Assembly: GCA_001788795.1 (NCBI GenBank)
Contig: MFXH01000009.1
Coordinates: forward strand, 1 to 64,000
Length of the DNA stretch: 64,000 nucleotides
Source of the DNA: Candidatus Peregrinibacteria bacterium RIFOXYA2_FULL_41_18
Lineage (GTDB): Bacteria; Patescibacteriota; Gracilibacteria; UBA1369; UBA12470
Direction: 5' to 3'
The notes under the pieces were generated by a model. It had not been told where the DNA came from and did no database searches. It worked only from the letters and a program-made list of their open reading frames with translations. Below are positions 35,214-44,963 of this stretch, piece by piece. The position numbers and the translations under genes were made by a program. The first letter of the stretch is position 1, and the number at the start of each line of letters is the position of its first letter.

Positions 35214-37843
35214 TTTGTTTTCTTTTTAGTGAAAGTTAGCTTCTTATCTTTTACTCCAATTTTCACAATATCGCCACGTTTAAATTCGCGAGTAAGTATC
35301 CCGTTTGCGAGTTCGTTTTCAATTTGACGCTGGATTTCACGTTTGAGCGGGCGAGCGCCGAAAACCGGATCGTAACCGTCTTCCGCCAGTTTGTCTTTTG
35401 CTTCTTTTGAGATCTCAATCGAGATGCCTTGATCGGCAAGTCTTCGCATGGTTTCCGCTATTAGAAGATCGACGATTTGTCTGACTTCATCTTTTTTAAG
35501 CGAATTGAAAATTATGATGTCGTCCAATCGGTTTAGAAACTCCGGTCGGAAATGAAGTCGCAATTCGTGCATTAGTTTTTCTTTCAATTTCTCTTTTTCA
35601 TCTTTGCTGTTTTGTATCAATTCAGATCCGATATTTGAGGTCGCTATAATTACGCAGTTCTTGAAATTTACTGTTCGACCTTTGCTGTCAGTGAGTCTTC
35701 CATCTTCGAGAACTTGTAACAGTATATTGAAGACATCTGGATGTGCTTTTTCAATTTCATCGAGGAGTATTACGGAATACGGCTTCCTTCTGATTTTTTC
35801 CGTTAATTGACCGCCTTCTTCGTGACCTATGTATCCCGGAGGGGATCCGATCAGTTTTGAAACACTATGTTTCTCCATGTATTCGCTCATGTCGAGTCTT
35901 ATCATCGCTTCTTTGTCTGCGAATAGCTCTTCGGTTAGAACTTTTGTAAGCTCTGTTTTTCCTACTCCCGTTGGGCCGAGGAATAGGAAAGATCCTACAG
36001 GTCTGTTCGGGTCTTTTAATCCTGCTCGTCCTCGTCTTACCGCTTCGGAAATCGCTTTTATCGCTTCTTTTTGACCGATTACTTTATTGCCCAGTCGTTC
36101 TTCAAGTTTCATAAGTTTATCCATTTCTTCTTCCGTAAGTTTCGTTAGAGGCACTCCGCTCCATGAGCTTACAAGTTCGCGGATTTCTTCCGATGTTACT
36201 TTCCCAGATTCGGTTCCTGTGCGGATTTTTGATTGTTTTTCGAGTTCTTGTTTCTCTTTTGTGATTTTTACGATTTCTTTTTTTAGTTCATTTGCCCGTG
36301 TGAAGTTTTGTGCAGCTACAGCTGATTCTTTTTCTTTTTCAAGATTGTTTAATTCTTTCTCATGTTTTTTGATGCTGTCAGGGGCGTTAAGCATCGCCAA
36401 GTGGACTTTTGCGGAAGCTTCATCTATCAAGTCGATTGCTTTATCCGGTAGAAATCTGTCTGTTATGAATCTGTTGGATAGTGTTACTGCGGCTATTATT
36501 GCCTCGTCCAAGATTTCGACTTTGTGGTGAGCTTCGTAGCGGTCTTTTAATCCTCTCAGAATCTCTATTGCGTCTTCAACAGAAGGTTCGTTTACTTGAA
36601 TCGGTTGGAATCTGCGTTCGAGGGCGGCATCTTTTTCAATATATTTCTTGTATTCATTAAGCGTTGTGGCGCCTATTACCTGTAATTCGCCACGCGATAG
36701 GGCGGGCTTAAGCATGTTTGAGACGTCCATTTGTCCCTCTTGCGCGCCTGCACCAACAATTGTGTGAAGTTCGTCTATAAACAAGATTATATTACGTTTC
36801 TCTTTTTCGATTTCATCGAGAACTTTTTTCATGCGTTCTTCAAATTCGCCTCGATATTTTGTACCTGCGATTGTAGAGCCCAAGTCGAACGCTACGACTC
36901 GTTTGTTTTTTAGTGTTTCAGGCACGTTTCCTGTAACGATTTTTTGTGCGAGTCCTTCTGCGATTGCCGTTTTGCCGGTTCCCGGTTCGCCGATTAGTAC
37001 AGGGTTGTTTTTTGATCTTCTGGATAAGATTTGAATCATTCTTTCGACCTCTTCGCTTCTGCCGATTACAGGGTCGAGTTTTCCTGCTCGTGCCATTTGA
37101 GTGAGGTCGCGTGAAAATTTGTCGAGTTCAGGAGTGTTTGTTGGTTTTGTATCGGCTGTTTTGCCGTCTTCTGTGGGTTTAATTTTTGATAAAATTATCT
37201 GTTTGAGCTTTTCTTCCGTGAGGCCGTGTTTCGCAAGTATCATATTTGCGAGGCCTTCTTGTTCTTTTAATAGTGCGAGCAACATGTGTTCAGGGCCGAC
37301 ATAATTGTGGTGCAAGCTTTGCGCTTCTTGAAAAGCTGTTTGAAGAACGCTTTTTAGGCGAGGGGAGAGGTCTATTTCTTTTTCGCCTTCCGGTGTTGAT
37401 TGTTTCTTATCCGGAATGTTTTCTTCGGTGTAGTTTTTGAGGTCGATTGTGTTGAGTTTTAGATGTTCAAAAATTTTGTTCACAACTGGATCTTCGGCCT
37501 TCAGTATGCCAAGAAGCAGGTGTTCTGTATCTATGTGTTTCTTGTTTCTTGATACAGCTTCTTCGGCTGCGATTTGAATTGCGCGATTGGCTCGGTCCGA
37601 AAAATGATCCGCTATGTTTATTTCTTGTCGTTTGTGGTGTTTTTTCCCTGATCCGAACTGGCTTTCTCCGAAGAATGAATCGAATAGTGATCCGCCTCCG
37701 AACGGATCGTTGAAGAACGAGCTTTCGATCTTATATGCTTCAGCGCAGTGGTTGCAGAGAAGGTGATCTTTTCTGCGTCCGTTTTGAGTTGCCTGAAGCC
37801 TTATTTGAGCGGGGCGCTCCCCGCAGTTTTCGCAGGTAGACAT
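35210..37843 (-). CDS. ClpE/ClpC-type AAA+ unfoldase with N-terminal zinc finger
   Basis: 877 aa. A zinc finger [14 protein letters not shown]...LLCNHC (1-35) like that of ClpE is followed by two Clp_N repeats (about 75-220), D1 with [17 protein letters not shown] near 290 and [14 protein letters not shown], a short ClpC-length middle domain, and D2 with [14 protein letters not shown] near 610 and [10 protein letters not shown]. The ClpP-docking loop expected after SNIGSELIQ (VGF in B. subtilis ClpC, IGL in ClpA) is missing: the sequence goes straight into [23 protein letters not shown], as in ClpB. So it may be a disaggregase or dock on ClpP differently. A CIRCE operator lies in its leader. 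Symbol left blank because ClpE, ClpC and ClpB features are mixed. Confidence 0.9.
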   Translation of the reverse strand: MSTCENCGERPAQIRLQATQNGRRKDHLLCNHCAEAYKIESSFFNDPFGGGSLFDSFFGESQFGSGKKHHKRQEINIADHFSDRANRAIQIAAEEAVSRNKKHIDTEHLLLGILKAEDPVVNKIFEHLKLNTIDLKNYTEENIPDKKQSTPEGEKEIDLSPRLKSVLQTAFQEAQSLHHNYVGPEHMLLALLKEQEGLANMILAKHGLTEEKLKQIILSKIKPTEDGKTADTKPTNTPELDKFSRDLTQMARAGKLDPVIGRSEEVERMIQILSRRSKNNPVLIGEPGTGKTAIAEGLAQKIVTGNVPETLKNKRVVAFDLGSTIAGTKYRGEFEERMKKVLDEIEKEKRNIILFIDELHTIVGAGAQEGQMDVSNMLKPALSRGELQVIGATTLNEYKKYIEKDAALERRFQPIQVNEPSVEDAIEILRGLKDRYEAHHKVEILDEAIIAAVTLSNRFITDRFLPDKAIDLIDEASAKVHLAMLNAPDSIKKHEKELNNLEKEKESAVAAQNFTRANELKKEIVKITKEKQELEKQSKIRTGTESGKVTSEEIRELVSSWSGVPLTKLTEEEMDKLMKLEERLGNKVIGQKEAIKAISEAVRRGRAGLKDPNRPVGSFLFLGPTGVGKTELTKVLTEELFADKEAMIRLDMSEYMEKHSVSKLIGSPPGYIGHEEGGQLTEKIRRKPYSVILLDEIEKAHPDVFNILLQVLEDGRLTDSKGRTVNFKNCVIIATSNIGSELIQNSKDEKEKLKEKLMHELRLHFRPEFLNRLDDIIIFNSLKKDEVRQIVDLLIAETMRRLADQGISIEISKEAKDKLAEDGYDPVFGARPLKREIQRQIENELANGILTREFKRGDIVKIGVKDKKLTFTKKKTK

Positions 37844-37882
37844 GGTGTGGAGTAGATATGTAGATAATGTAGAAGTGCGTGA

Positions 37883-37909
37883 TTGGCACTCGGAAGTATA
37901 GAGTGCCAG
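37883..37909. promoter_or_regulatory. CIRCE element (HrcA operator)
   Basis: TTGGCACTC, nine bases, GAGTGCCAG; the consensus is TTAGCACTC-N9-GAGTGCTAA. It sits in the 5' leader of the Clp ATPase gene, between the -10 and the ATG, where HrcA represses. HrcA itself is not in the window. Confidence 0.88.
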
Positions 37910-37945
37910 TTTCGAGATGTCAATAATTCATTTTTACATCATATA

Positions 37946-37964
37946 ATTATACCATTTTTCAGTT
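37946..37964 (-). promoter_or_regulatory. Promoter block of the Clp ATPase gene
   Basis: Minus strand ACTGAAAAATGGTATAATT, identical over 19 nt to the clpP promoter. It has an extended -10 (TGGTATAAT) and no clear -35. Confidence 0.75.
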
Positions 37965-37967
37965 TAT

Positions 37968-38009
37968 AAAAAAAGCCCCTGCATGGCTTTTTGCTGCAGG
38001 GGCTTTTTC
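37968..38009. terminator. Terminator of the SLH protein gene
   Basis: Perfect AAAAAGCCCCTGCA / TGCAGGGGCTTTTT stem of 14 bp with an 11-nt loop. It could work on both strands, but on the minus strand it ends the SLH gene 20 bp after its stop. Confidence 0.92.
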
Positions 38010-38029
38010 GCTTGTTTCTATTTTTGTTT

Positions 38030-41000
38030 TTACATAGTCGGTGTTGCGAGAAGTCTCATGAATTCTATGATTATCTTGCAAGCTTCTGCTCTTGTTAGAG
38101 AATCTGCAGGTCGGAATGTTCCGGAATCTCCTGAGATTATTCCTGCGCTATGTCCCTCCATAACATATGTGTAGTACCAGTCATAGGTGTCTACATCGGA
38201 GAATGGATTCGTCCATGTAGCTTCGGTTCCTATTTCCGGTCTGCCTTTGTCTTCGACTCCTGAAGCTACAATTATTGCTTTTAATCCTTCAGCTCTGTTT
38301 ACAATGTTGTTTGGGCCAAAGTTGCCATTTGAATAGCCACTTATGATTTCATAGTATGCGGCTGTGTTGATATAGTCTGTGTACCAAGCGTCATCTGCCA
38401 AGTCATAGAAATATTCGTTGTATGCGATGTCTGTGATGACATCATATTCGAATGCATTGATTGCCATTTTTACCAATGCCGCTCTTGTAACATAATCATT
38501 TGGTCCGAAATTACAGTCTCCATATCCGTCAACTATACCATAATATTCGGCTTCGTTTATATATTCTGCGAACCATGAATCTGATGGGACGTCGCAGAAT
38601 CCGGCGTCATAGTCGTCTGTTGCTGCCGAATTGGTATCGTCAGCTACGGCATCAACCGTGTCTGCTGTAATTTCATCTCCGCTTGCTGTTTCTGCAGCAA
38701 TCGAATCTTCTGTTGTTTGTGCAACATCTTCCACTTCGTCGTTTGTAGTATTTTCATTTGTGGCTACGTCTGTTACTGCATCAACCAACTCATCTACAGA
38801 TTCTGATGTTTCAGCATCTGTTCCTTCAGAAACATCGACTTTTGAAATTGAATCGGTTGCTTCTTCGATTCTATCTGCTATGTAATCTTGAGCATCGTCT
38901 GCAACATCTTCGGCATCATCGCTTTCATCGACATCGCCAAATGTATCTGGGAATTCTTTGTAATCATTTAGTATTACGAATTTTATTGCATTATCTGTGC
39001 CATCTCCAAGTTCGTATGTTTGATTCAGTGCTTTTAGCGAATCGATAGTTTTTGTTACTTGTGTTCCGTCAACACTCACCTTGAATGTTGGAGTTGCGCC
39101 ATTTGCATATTCCGGATCGTAATATGCCAAGAAAATGAATCCGTCCCAATGGTCGTATACTGTGTTTTTCCATTCAAATCCAAGATCTGCAGAGTCATAG
39201 CTGTCGTCATCTTCAAGCAGTACTGATCCAACCGGTTTAATTATGAGACTGTCTGATGTTAATGTGCCGGTATAGTCCATTGTTGCATCTTTGTCTTCCG
39301 TACCCTCAAGATCGCCGAACTTCATCATGATAACAGTATATTTCTTTAACCAAGCGTTGCTTGTTGTATTGTCGGTTGTGTTTTCGTCTTGCTGGTCAAC
39401 ATCAGCATCTGTATCTCCTTGTTCATCATCAGTATCCGTATATCCCACCGGCTGATCACTATCATTATAATCATCTGCTTCGTCACCATCTTCGTCGTCA
39501 GATGTATCAGATGATCCTACTTTAGTGCTTGAACAGTCATTTCCAGAATCAGCATCTCCTACTGAAGAGTCCGGATAAACGCAAGCTTTTATCTCATGAC
39601 TTCCATCTAAAGCTTGAGGCTGTATGAGTGAAGATGATCCTGCGGTTCTAAATGTTTGATCTCCAAGTGTTGAAAGGCTATACGTCCATTCAAGTTCGTT
39701 GTCGATATATATGTACAATGAACCTTTTGCAATGTCCTTATTTGGATAATCTGCATCTCCTTTGTTGCCAAGTTCTATAGTAAGAAGCGTATCTTCTATC
39801 GAGATTGTGCCGACATATAAGTCGCTTGTTGCGGAATCGGATGCTTCTTCTTCGCCATATGTAGCATCAGTTGATGCAGTGTTGTTTGATTCATCTGATT
39901 CTTCTAAAACATCGTAGTAGTCTAGTGTTACGGTTATGGTATATGTATCTCCGTTCGTCATATTGAAGTAATCCAAGCCTGATATTTTTGTTTCATTGCA
40001 TTCTCCATCTTCCGGAGCTTGTTGTGAGTAACCATAATCTATGCCCGTTAGGTTGTAATTGATTCTTACATATTCGTCTTCCGACCCTGTTGTTCCAGAT
40101 GCGCACATTTCTGCGTATATTGAGTCGTTTTCTTCGTCCATCCAAACGCCTTTATCGCCGAAATAAAGATCTTTTTCAGATACGTTTTCTCCATTATCGT
40201 TTGCAGAAGTTGTGAATGTGTAAGTGTCTTTGTTATTGTTTTCGTTTGCTTCTGTTACGGTTTCATTTGGATCTATTGTCACATCCAATGTATATGCTGT
40301 GTTATCTGACAAACCGAATTCCGATATTTTTGCTGCTGCCTTTTGACATTGGTTTTCAGCTATATTTATTTTTACAACCTGTTTTGTGCTGTTTGTTTGG
40401 AATCTTACTTCTACTTCTTCTAATGCCGATACTGAACATACATATGTATAGAAGTATTCATCTTCTATACCGATGTTGTTTTCTTCATCGTTGAAGTATA
40501 GATCTACTTTTGATGACTGCTGATCGTCTGATTTTTCCTCGATTGTGATGTCTTTCGCATATCCATTATTTTCGTCGGATTCCGTGATTGATTGACTGTA
40601 GTCGAGTATTACGGACGCTGTATAAGTATTGCCTGCTTCTACGCTGAATTGGTCCAGATCGCTTACGCTCATGTCTTCGCATTCTCCGTCTGCCGGTGCG
40701 GTCATGTCATCTTTGTATTCGATCCCATTTACATTATAAAGTATTTGAGTTGATTCAGTTCCGTCTGTGCCTGTTGCGCATACTTCTGCGTGAACAGAGT
40801 CGTTATCATCACCAAGCCATATCCCTTTTGTTCCAAGATAGAGATCTTTTTCTGTTGTATCTTCTTCTGTTGCGGATTCCGGTACCGTTACGGATGTTGT
40901 TGTTTCATTGTCTGACAATGATGATTCTTGAATGTCTTTGAACAGAATTGTGAATGTTACTGATACCGTGCTTTCATCTGCCAGTTCGAATTCTGATAAT

Positions 41001-41479
41001 TCCTCCGAGTATACGCTTGCACATGCAGTACCATTTGTCGCTTCCGGAGCAGTAGTTAATGTTGTTTTTTCTGTTCCGTTTACATTGAAAACAGCTTTTA
41101 CAGGTTCTGTTCCGTCAGTATATGCTGCGCAAAATTCTCCCGTGAGCTTCGTGCCATCTTTTAGAAGTTTAACTTCTTTTGCGGCCAAGGCTGGAGTTGC
41201 AGCTATTGTATATGTATCTCCATCATGATATCCGCTATCATTTGTTGCTAAATCATCTGATACATCAGTAGCGCTTTGAGTTACGTCAGGATTTTTTTGC
41301 TTGGTGGCGTCTTTATTTGACGATGTGTTTTGCATCATCATGCCGAAGAAATTCGTTGTTGCACCGAGTACAATCGATGCAATCAAAAATGTTCCGACGA
41401 CTGCGCTGATAATTAACTTCTTTTTTGACTTTTTGTAGGGAGAAGTTGGTACTCCTACGGTTTGATTGTTTGTTTCCAT
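38030..41479 (-). CDS. Giant membrane-anchored CARDB/SLH surface protein
   Basis: 1149 aa, the longest protein here. A basic N-terminus (KKSKKKLIIS) and one membrane segment (about 20-42) lead into at least four CARDB-type beta repeats (about 90-640) starting with D-L-Y-x-G/N, each with paired cysteines and ending ESDENN-like. A very acidic Asp/Thr-rich linker follows, then a domain near 720-840, another acidic low-complexity stretch, and three C-terminal SLH repeats (about 960-1149). The N-terminal membrane anchor plus C-terminal wall-binding repeats could bridge membrane and wall. It is the best S-layer or envelope spacer candidate in the window. A strong promoter and terminator make it monocistronic. 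Ligand unknown. Confidence 0.88.
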   Translation of the reverse strand: METNNQTVGVPTSPYKKSKKKLIISAVVGTFLIASIVLGATTNFFGMMMQNTSSNKDATKQKNPDVTQSATDVSDDLATNDSGYHDGDTYTIAATPALAAKEVKLLKDGTKLTGEFCAAYTDGTEPVKAVFNVNGTEKTTLTTAPEATNGTACASVYSEELSEFELADESTVSVTFTILFKDIQESSLSDNETTTSVTVPESATEEDTTEKDLYLGTKGIWLGDDNDSVHAEVCATGTDGTESTQILYNVNGIEYKDDMTAPADGECEDMSVSDLDQFSVEAGNTYTASVILDYSQSITESDENNGYAKDITIEEKSDDQQSSKVDLYFNDEENNIGIEDEYFYTYVCSVSALEEVEVRFQTNSTKQVVKINIAENQCQKAAAKISEFGLSDNTAYTLDVTIDPNETVTEANENNNKDTYTFTTSANDNGENVSEKDLYFGDKGVWMDEENDSIYAEMCASGTTGSEDEYVRINYNLTGIDYGYSQQAPEDGECNETKISGLDYFNMTNGDTYTITVTLDYYDVLEESDESNNTASTDATYGEEEASDSATSDLYVGTISIEDTLLTIELGNKGDADYPNKDIAKGSLYIYIDNELEWTYSLSTLGDQTFRTAGSSSLIQPQALDGSHEIKACVYPDSSVGDADSGNDCSSTKVGSSDTSDDEDGDEADDYNDSDQPVGYTDTDDEQGDTDADVDQQDENTTDNTTSNAWLKKYTVIMMKFGDLEGTEDKDATMDYTGTLTSDSLIIKPVGSVLLEDDDSYDSADLGFEWKNTVYDHWDGFIFLAYYDPEYANGATPTFKVSVDGTQVTKTIDSLKALNQTYELGDGTDNAIKFVILNDYKEFPDTFGDVDESDDAEDVADDAQDYIADRIEEATDSISKVDVSEGTDAETSESVDELVDAVTDVATNENTTNDEVEDVAQTTEDSIAAETASGDEITADTVDAVADDTNSAATDDYDAGFCDVPSDSWFAEYINEAEYYGIVDGYGDCNFGPNDYVTRAALVKMAINAFEYDVITDIAYNEYFYDLADDAWYTDYINTAAYYEIISGYSNGNFGPNNIVNRAEGLKAIIVASGVEDKGRPEIGTEATWTNPFSDVDTYDWYYTYVMEGHSAGIISGDSGTFRPADSLTRAEACKIIIEFMRLLATPTM

Positions 41480-41509
41480 TTTATTTTGTTAAATTTTTGG
41501 AATCTTTAA

Positions 41510-41538
41510 ATTGTACCACTTTTTTGCAACTAGGTCAA
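41510..41538 (-). promoter_or_regulatory. Promoter of the SLH surface protein
   Basis: Minus strand TTGACC, 17-bp spacer, TACAAT. The -35 overlaps the end of the upstream PrsW gene. Confidence 0.75.
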
Positions 41539-42723
41539 CTGCGGATTTGAATTGTTTGTTTGTGGTGTGTTTGGCTTGTTCTCAAGTAATTTGTCTGCAT
41601 TTTTTTTGATTATCTCGATTCGTTCCATTTCAGTTTTTTTCTTTCTGAGTTCTTCAAGAATGCTCATGGTTGATTGAGTTTCGTTTTCCGAGAATAAAGA
41701 TTTGACCGAGTTTACGGCTTTGCTTACCTTTGCTTGATCTAATGCTTTTGCCTTAAATAATTGAACGACTTTGTTTGTCGGATCTCTCATGAGAAGGCGC
41801 TCGCATATCTCAATGACATCTTGATATTTGCCGTTTTGGTACCACATACCGACCAGTTCCAATACGACATCTTCGTCTGTTTTGCCCATTAAGGATTTTC
41901 CGCTTTCTCCGGCCAGCGCGAGGTGGCCCGCTTTTCTATTCATTAAGAAGTGAACATATCCATATCCTATTATAATAATTATTATGGCTTCGATAGTTCT
42001 GTTCATTTGGAGTGCGAAGTTGAATGCGGCATGTGCGCCCATCGCAATTCCGAGGCCTGTTAAGAGGCTTTCGTATCTTACGACTGTTTCTTTTGGTATT
42101 CTCGTGATTTTATTTATTATTGTTGCAAAAGTATGTTTCTCACCCGTCCATTTTTGTTGTTCTATGATTGGTTGTGCAAATTTGCCTACCCCATAGAAGT
42201 AGCCGAATATTGATGAAAAAATAAGATGTCCGCATACTGTGAATGCAGATCTGAAAATAACCGTTGTGAATAGCGCTCCAAGATTTCCGGATGACATGAC
42301 CTGCGAGAAATAAACTATGTTTTCGGAAAATGCAAAACCGAGAGCGGCAAGTATGCTGAATTTTACAGCGTCATTGATCGTTTGAATTTTCATTTTTGAC
42401 GTGTCAGCTATTCTGACGACGCCCATTTTTACTATTTCTTCTGTTACGCCAACCAATATGAATGTTGCTAATAATCCAATTGTTACGTTTGTTATGTTAT
42501 GTTCAATCCATCCATAAGGGTTTAACCAGCTTTGGAACCAGAGAATTGGAAGTACTGTTAATGTGCCGAGTAGAAATACCTTTATTAGGCTTTTTGGTGA
42601 GTGCTGTTTTCTTCTGACGAAAATGCTTACCCATATGAATACAGGTATAAAAGCCAATATCGAGGCTATCAATATTTGCCACCAAGGTATTCCTTCGAAC
42701 ATCAGTATCAAATCGTCGAACAT
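41530..42723 (-). CDS. PrsW-family intramembrane metalloprotease with TPR-like tail
   Basis: Multi-spanning membrane protein of about eight segments in residues 1-265. VGVTEEIVKMG near 105, ALGFAFSENIVYF near 140, CGHLIFSSIFGYFYG near 183 and MGAHAAFNF near 232 are the PrsW/CAAX-type catalytic blocks (Glu pair, Glu-Asn, His, His). PrsW in Bacillus cleaves an anti-sigma factor. The tail (265-397) is soluble with a TPR-like repeat (ALAGESGKSLMG...GMWYQNGKYQDVIEICERLL). Substrate unknown. Promoter TGTTATAAT upstream; no SD. Confidence 0.85.
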   Translation of the reverse strand: MFDDLILMFEGIPWWQILIASILAFIPVFIWVSIFVRRKQHSPKSLIKVFLLGTLTVLPILWFQSWLNPYGWIEHNITNVTIGLLATFILVGVTEEIVKMGVVRIADTSKMKIQTINDAVKFSILAALGFAFSENIVYFSQVMSSGNLGALFTTVIFRSAFTVCGHLIFSSIFGYFYGVGKFAQPIIEQQKWTGEKHTFATIINKITRIPKETVVRYESLLTGLGIAMGAHAAFNFALQMNRTIEAIIIIIIGYGYVHFLMNRKAGHLALAGESGKSLMGKTDEDVVLELVGMWYQNGKYQDVIEICERLLMRDPTNKVVQLFKAKALDQAKVSKAVNSVKSLFSENETQSTMSILEELRKKKTEMERIEIIKKNADKLLENKPNTPQTNNSNPQLT

Positions 42724-42813
42724 TTTTGTTTTTTTGTAATCCGATTATTATAACATAATTTTTTACGGTTGGCAAAGGTTGATTTTTTCAGATACGGGTC
42801 TACAATCTGTGCC

Positions 42814-43719
42814 ATGAAGATCGCAATTTTATGTTTCAGACCGCTTGAAGAAAAACTTTCTTATGAGGAAGTTAGGCTTAAGAAAGCCGCTATGGCGCTT
42901 GGATATGATGCTAAAATTTTTATGGCGGTTGAGTGTGAATTGAGTTTCGATGAAAAAGGGCCTTCTGTTTATTATAGAGGGAAGCCTTTTCCTAAGGTTG
43001 ATGTGATTATTCCAAGAGTTTCTTTGCTTGAAGATGTGAGTTTATATGCTTCGATTCTTAAGCAATTTCAGCTTATGGGGATTCCGGTTTTGAATACTTA
43101 TGATGCTGTTACAAGAGCGAAAAATAAATTGCGTACTTTGCAGATTTTATCTCATTATGGGATTCCAACTCCAAGGACTTTTGTTGTCAGCCAGCGTGAT
43201 GATTTGAAGGGTGCAATAGATAGGGTTGGCGGTTTTCCGGTTATCATGAAATCTCCTTTTGGATCTTGGGGTGCCGGTGTAATGATTGCCGAGAGTTTTA
43301 GAAATGCTTTGTCTTCTTTGGATTTGATTTGGAGTGCGAAAAATTCAAAACAACATATGATCTTGATTCAGGAGTATGTAAAAGAGTCGAAAGGTAAGGA
43401 TACTCGTGTTTTTGTTGTTGGAGGTGAGGTTATTGCGTCGATGGAAAGATCTGCGAAAAAAGGTGAGTTCCGTTCCAATGCGGCGCTTGGAGGTGCCGGT
43501 AGGGAGGTTTCTATCACAAAAGAGTATGAGGATATGGCGCTTAAGGCTACTCAGTTGTTGGATCTTGAAATGGCCGGTGTTGATATCATTTCAACCAAGA
43601 ATGGTCCTGCTGTTCTTGAAGTGAATGCTAATCCCGGATTTTCAGAACTTGAAGCTGCGACAGGTGTTGATGTTGCCAAATCTATTATTGAAAGAGCTGC
43701 CGCATTGCCAGTAATGTAG
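42814..43719 (+). CDS. RimK-like ATP-grasp ligase
   Basis: 302 aa after start correction to MKIAILCFRPLEEKLSY (the ORF track begins at an upstream TTG). RAKNKLRTLQIL, GGFPVIMKSPFGSWGAGV, ILIQEYV, KDTRVFVVGGEVIASMERSA, EFRSNAALGG and VLEVNANPGF are the ATP-grasp blocks of the RimK group. These attach glutamate or other amino acids to a protein C-terminus, to F420 or to small molecules. Target unknown; no RimB-like neighbour. The stop is directly followed by a 12-bp inverted repeat. Confidence 0.9.
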   Translation: MKIAILCFRPLEEKLSYEEVRLKKAAMALGYDAKIFMAVECELSFDEKGPSVYYRGKPFPKVDVIIPRVSLLEDVSLYASILKQFQLMGIPVLNTYDAVTRAKNKLRTLQILSHYGIPTPRTFVVSQRDDLKGAIDRVGGFPVIMKSPFGSWGAGVMIAESFRNALSSLDLIWSAKNSKQHMILIQEYVKESKGKDTRVFVVGGEVIASMERSAKKGEFRSNAALGGAGREVSITKEYEDMALKATQLLDLEMAGVDIISTKNGPAVLEVNANPGFSELEAATGVDVAKSIIERAAALPVM

Positions 43720-43720
43720 T

Positions 43721-43784
43721 GTGATTTTTTTACATCTCGGCTCCCGTAATCAGAATTAAGGTCGCCTCGATATAAAAAAATCAC
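43721..43784. repeat. AT-rich docked hairpin between RimK-like and MFS genes
   Basis: GTGATTTTTTTA ... TAAAAAAATCAC, a perfect 12-bp inverted repeat around a 40-nt block. It exactly fills the space between two convergent stop codons. There is no T-run after the 3' arm, so it is not an ordinary intrinsic terminator. Confidence 0.75.
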
Positions 43785-44963
43785 TTAGTATTTTTCTCTT
43801 TTTATGAAGCTGAACATTATTAATGCCAATAATGCTAGGCTTGATCCATAAATGAATGTTGCGTTTGGTCCGATTTTATCCCAAAGGAATCCGGCCATGA
43901 ATCCTCCCGGTAGTGCGACTAAACCTGTTAATGTGTGAAATGTTCCGAGTGCTGTTCCTTTTAGGTTTTCAGGTGAAAGATCTGCTACGAAGGCTCTTTG
44001 TACGCCGTCTATTATTGAGTAAAAAATCCCATATATTACGAATAGTGGAATTAATGTTGATAGCGTTGTCGGAAATATGAGACCGAATGAAAGGGCTGCA
44101 AAAAGTGCGTATCCGATTGCTATAAGTTTTTTGCGTCCGAATTTGTCGGAAAGTATTCCTGCCGGTGTTGCGAATAGGGTGTAAGTAACGTAGAAAATTA
44201 CATAAAGAATTATCGCTTTTGAATCTGTTAATCCAATTGCTTTTGCCTTAAGTAACATGAATGCGTATCCGAAATGTCCAAGCGCGAAAATAGTTGCGAT
44301 AATTATGAAAAACTTCAGGTTTTTCGGTAGAGATTTGAAGCCGATTTTTAATGTAAGCGGTTTGTGTTCTTTTTGTTCTTTAGGCTTTTTTTCATGAATC
44401 AAAATCAATACTATTATTGCCAAGATTCCTGGGAAAATTGTTATGAGGAATAGGTTCTTATATCCCAAAATAGGGAAGAGGATAAGTGAAAAAACTGCTC
44501 CCATAACAGATCCCATTCCATCCATTGTTCGGTGAAATCCGAAGGCTTTTCCTCTATGTTCTGCTTGAACAGATTCCGCTACGATTGCATCTCTCGGCGC
44601 ATCGCGCATTCCTTTACCGATTCTTTCGACTGATCTTATTATAAGTACAAGAGGCCAAGTATTTGCGAATGCGAATAACGGTTTTATAAGTGATGAAATA
44701 GTATATCCTGCAACGACAAAAGGTTTTCTTCTTCTGATTTTATCTGACCAGTATCCGGATAAGACTTTTAAAAGTGATGTTGTCGTTTCTGCGGCGCCTT
44801 CTACAAGTCCAACCGTGTAAGCCGCCGCTCCAAGAGATGTAAGATAAAGAGGTATTAAAGGGAAAATCATCTGACTGCTTAGATCGGTTACAAGGCTTAC
44901 GATGCCGAGTATGAAGATGTTGCGAGTTATGCCTGTTGCCAGCTTTTTGATGTTAATTTTCAT
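43785..44963 (-). CDS. MFS transporter
   Basis: 392 aa, about 12 membrane segments, motif A-like GYWSDKIRRRKPFV between TM2 and TM3 and GILSDKFGRKKLI in the second half. GKGMRDAPRDAIVAESV resembles the NreB/YfkF group of drug or metal exporters. Its start overlaps the HAD gene by 11 bp, so the two are in one transcript. Substrate unknown. Confidence 0.9.
   Translation of the reverse strand: MKINIKKLATGITRNIFILGIVSLVTDLSSQMIFPLIPLYLTSLGAAAYTVGLVEGAAETTTSLLKVLSGYWSDKIRRRKPFVVAGYTISSLIKPLFAFANTWPLVLIIRSVERIGKGMRDAPRDAIVAESVQAEHRGKAFGFHRTMDGMGSVMGAVFSLILFPILGYKNLFLITIFPGILAIIVLILIHEKKPKEQKEHKPLTLKIGFKSLPKNLKFFIIIATIFALGHFGYAFMLLKAKAIGLTDSKAIILYVIFYVTYTLFATPAGILSDKFGRKKLIAIGYALFAALSFGLIFPTTLSTLIPLFVIYGIFYSIIDGVQRAFVADLSPENLKGTALGTFHTLTGLVALPGGFMAGFLWDKIGPNATFIYGSSLALLALIMFSFIKREKY

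Noticed and set aside
43721-43784. Intrinsic terminator between RimK-like and MFS genes
   Set aside because: The T-run is in the 5' arm on both strands, not after the stem, and the loop is 40 nt.
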